A stretch of 7,234 bases of DNA from contig JACQUN010000098.1 of assembly GCA_016210285.1 (NCBI GenBank), positions 1 through 7,234 of the forward strand, read 5' to 3'. The position numbers and the translations under genes are program-made. Shown here piece after piece: positions 6,040-7,234 of the stretch. This stretch comes from Chloroflexota bacterium. Lineage in GTDB: Bacteria; Chloroflexota; Dehalococcoidia; UBA1127; JACQUN01. The notes under the pieces are model-generated. The model made no database searches and had not been told where the DNA came from. It worked only from the letters and a program-made list of their open reading frames with translations. Numbering within the stretch: the first letter of the stretch is position 1; the number at the start of each line of letters is the position of its first letter.

Positions 6040-6229
6040 GGTCAAGAGACATTACTTGGTGGACGAAGGGGGTCGAAGAGTAGCTATCGTCCTGCCACTA
6101 AAGGAGTATGCAGCCCTGCTGGAGGATATGGCCGACTTGGCTTTAATGGCCGAAAGGCGTGGGGAGCCCTCGGAGCCTTGGGAAGTTGTCAAGCAGCGGC
6201 TTGAAAAGAAATGGCGCAATACCGCCTAG
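6032..6229 (+). CDS. Phd/YefM-type antitoxin
   Basis: A 65-residue protein starting at ATG 6032, five bases after GGAGGGT (6020-6026). The pattern YLVDEGGRRVAIVLPLKEYAALLEDMADLALMAERR in pieces (GRRVAIVLPLKEY 14-26, LLEDMADLALMAERR 29-43) fits Phd/YefM and related RelB-type antitoxins: a short strand with VVLP-like core, EY, then a leucine-rich helix. The C-terminal EPWEVVKQRLEKKW is the segment that usually wraps the toxin. Such antitoxins bind and inhibit the partner toxin and, as a complex, repress their own promoter. It overlaps the toxin gene by 19 bp, the usual tight coupling. Its start lies inside the stop of the proA stub, so translation may depend on the stub. The N-terminal DNA-binding part is short compared with full Phd proteins. 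Confidence 0.8.
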   Translation: MAEVKRHYLVDEGGRRVAIVLPLKEYAALLEDMADLALMAERRGEPSEPWEVVKQRLEKKWRNTA

Positions 6230-6471
6230 AGGTTCTTCGGCCCACCGCCAGGGAGTTGGAAGCATTGCCAACCTCAGTGTCCAGACGTGTTGCCGAGGCC
6301 CTGGATAAGCTTATCAACAATCCCAGGCCAAGGCAGTCGAGGAAGATGAGAGGCAGCGAGAGTTCTTACAGGTTGCGCGTCGGCGATTACAGAGTCCTCT
6401 ATCAGGTGGGCGATACCGAGGGGTTGATTCAAGTGTACGCTATACGACATCGCCGAGAGGCGTATAGGTAG
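6211..6471 (+). CDS. RelE/ParE superfamily toxin
   Basis: An 86-residue basic protein overlapping the antitoxin by 19 bp. The RelE fold signature is clear: YRLEVLRPTARELEALP (4-20) as first strand and helix, VSRRVAEALDKLINNPRP (23-40), MRGSESSYRLRVGDYRVLYQV (46-66, given here as landmarks MRGSE, YRLRVGDYRVLYQV), and the C-terminal strand IQVYAIRHRREAY (73-85). RelE members cut mRNA in the ribosomal A site, while ParE members poison gyrase. The GDYR-LY and RHR-EAY residues are the RelE-type set, so mRNA interferase is favoured, but the sequence alone does not prove it. The gene is intact with no frameshift. The 42 bp after it lead straight into proA. Confidence 0.85.
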   Translation: MAQYRLEVLRPTARELEALPTSVSRRVAEALDKLINNPRPRQSRKMRGSESSYRLRVGDYRVLYQVGDTEGLIQVYAIRHRREAYR

Positions 6472-6513
6472 CCAGCAAGACCCTCAGAGACATTGGGAGG
6501 GAAGCAGGGAAGT

Positions 6514-7234
6514 ATGAACGATTTGGAAATCAAAGGCCGGGCCGCCCGGGCGGCGGCGCGGCAACTGGCCAGGAGCTCCACCGACGTCAAGGACCGCGCC
6601 CTCCTGAGCATCGCTGAGGCGCTGGGGGTGCGGCAGGACGAGGTGCTGGCAGCCAACCGCCAGGACATGGAGGCGGGCCGCCGCGCCGGCCTCTCCGAGG
6701 CGCTGCTGGACCGGCTCCTGCTGACCCCGGAGCGCCTGGCGGGCATCGCCGCCGACGTGCGCGGCGTGGCGGCCCTGCCGGACCCGGTGGGGGAGCACTT
6801 CGACGTCCGCACCCTCGCCAACGGCCTCCTCATCGGGCGGCGGCGGGTGCCCCTGGGGGTCATCGGCGCCATCTACGAGAGCCGCCCCAACGTCACCGTG
6901 GACATCTCGGTGCTCTGCCTGAAGTCCGGCAACGCCTGCATCCTGCGGGGCGGCAGCGAGGCGTTCCACTCCAACGCCGCCCTGGCGCGCCTGGTCCGGG
7001 AGGCCATCGGCCAGGTCGGGGCGCCCCAGGACGCCGTGCAGTTCGTCGCCTCCCCCGACCGGGCGCTGGTCCTCCAGATGCTCCAGATGCGGGAGCACAT
7101 TGACCTGCTGGTGCCCCGCGGCGGCAGCGAGCTGATTCGCTTCGTGGCGGAGCACGCCGCCATGCCCGCCGTGACCGGAGGCATCGGCGTGTGCCACACC
7201 TACGTGGACAGGGCCGCCGATCTGGAGAAGGCCC
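6514..7234 (+). CDS. proA: Gamma-glutamyl phosphate reductase, N-terminal part
   Basis: ProA reduces gamma-glutamyl phosphate with NADPH to glutamate semialdehyde, the step after ProB. The frame stays open for 240 codons to the window edge; the full protein is about 415-430 residues, so it is partial by truncation. Recognisable segments are STDVKDRALL (22-31), VPLGVIGAIYESRPNVTVD (112-130), SGNACILRGGSEA (138-150), LVPRGG (199-204) and TGGIGVCHTYVD (221-232), which carries the catalytic cysteine at 227. ATG 6514 follows GGGAGG (6495-6500) and AGGGAA. Its first nine residues, MNDLEIKGR, differ from those of the stub at 5899, whereas [10 protein letters not shown] (11-20) is identical at DNA level to the stub. 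The start seems to have been replaced when the toxin-antitoxin pair arrived. It is separated from its usual partner proB by the island. Confidence 0.95.
   Translation, partial: MNDLEIKGRAARAAARQLARSSTDVKDRALLSIAEALGVRQDEVLAANRQDMEAGRRAGLSEALLDRLLLTPERLAGIAADVRGVAALPDPVGEHFDVRTLANGLLIGRRRVPLGVIGAIYESRPNVTVDISVLCLKSGNACILRGGSEAFHSNAALARLVREAIGQVGAPQDAVQFVASPDRALVLQMLQMREHIDLLVPRGGSELIRFVAEHAAMPAVTGGIGVCHTYVDRAADLEKA
6544..6573 (+). repeat. 30-bp direct repeat, copy 2 (intact proA)
   Basis: Exact copy of 5944-5973, 600 bp away, encoding residues 11-20 of the intact ProA in the same frame. The sequence to its right continues as normal proA; the sequence to its left is a new start region, unlike the stub. 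Confidence 0.95.

Larger units (their letters stand above)
4072..6573 (+). mobile_element. Defence island inserted within the proBA operon (composite, boundaries from duplicated host gene ends)
   Basis: The DNA between proB and proA carries a lone HicB-like gene, a methyltransferase-nuclease pair, a stub of proA and a Phd-RelE pair. The left boundary is set by the end of the first proB-tail repeat and the right by the second proA-start repeat. GC content drops inside it: the line 4681-4740 has 27 of 60 G+C, against 46 of 60 in proB at 3061-3120. No recombinase gene, terminal inverted repeat or short target-site duplication of transposon type was found. It may have arisen by at least two separate events, one at each end. 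The boundaries are inferred and the mechanism is unknown. Confidence 0.55.

Noticed and set aside
4034..6573. Repeats as a CRISPR array
   Set aside because: Two unrelated repeat pairs, each with only two copies, separated by coding genes; no spacer pattern.

Overview
The window looks like a high-GC bacterial chromosome carrying ordinary metabolic genes, interrupted by a lower-GC defence-type insertion. Coding style, alternative start codons and the acyl-CoA dehydrogenase, MmgE/PrpD, ALG5-like glycosyltransferase and proBA neighbourhood suggest a Chloroflexota member, perhaps Dehalococcoidia or SAR202-like. That assignment is inference and weak. All supported genes lie on the + strand.

Region 1 (1-1653) holds the last 38 codons of an acyl-CoA dehydrogenase, a spacer with two strong hairpins, and a complete MmgE/PrpD-family gene. 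Region 2 (1654-2707) holds a GT2 glycosyltransferase of the polyprenyl-phosphate sugar transferase type. A 30-codon single-span membrane microprotein starts two bases after its stop. Region 3 (2708-4063) holds an extended -10 promoter and proB (glutamate 5-kinase with PUA domain). proA (gamma-glutamyl phosphate reductase) runs off the right edge from 6514. These two proline-biosynthesis genes normally sit side by side; here about 2.4 kb separates them.

Region 4 (4064-6513) is the striking part. Between proB and proA lie a lone HicB-like antitoxin gene, a DNA methyltransferase and a PD-(D/E)XK nuclease gene forming an apparent Type II restriction-modification pair, a broken copy of the start of proA, and a Phd/YefM-RelE toxin-antitoxin pair. 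Both host gene ends facing the insertion are duplicated as exact direct repeats. The last nine codons of proB plus its stop and a purine-rich ribosome-binding stretch (38 bp) recur 260 bp downstream, fused in frame to hicB. Ten in-frame codons near the start of proA (30 bp) recur 600 bp apart, with the toxin-antitoxin pair between the copies. The right-hand proA copy has a different N-terminus and is intact as far as the window shows.

The island therefore appears to have entered the proBA operon in a way that keeps both host genes readable. It reuses their translation signals: the proB-derived ribosome-binding stretch precedes the methyltransferase, and the stop of the proA stub overlaps the antitoxin start. 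All genes from proB to proA could be read from the promoter at about 2819, which would place the restriction and toxin genes under the control of a housekeeping operon. No integrase, transposase, tRNA, rRNA or CRISPR array was seen.
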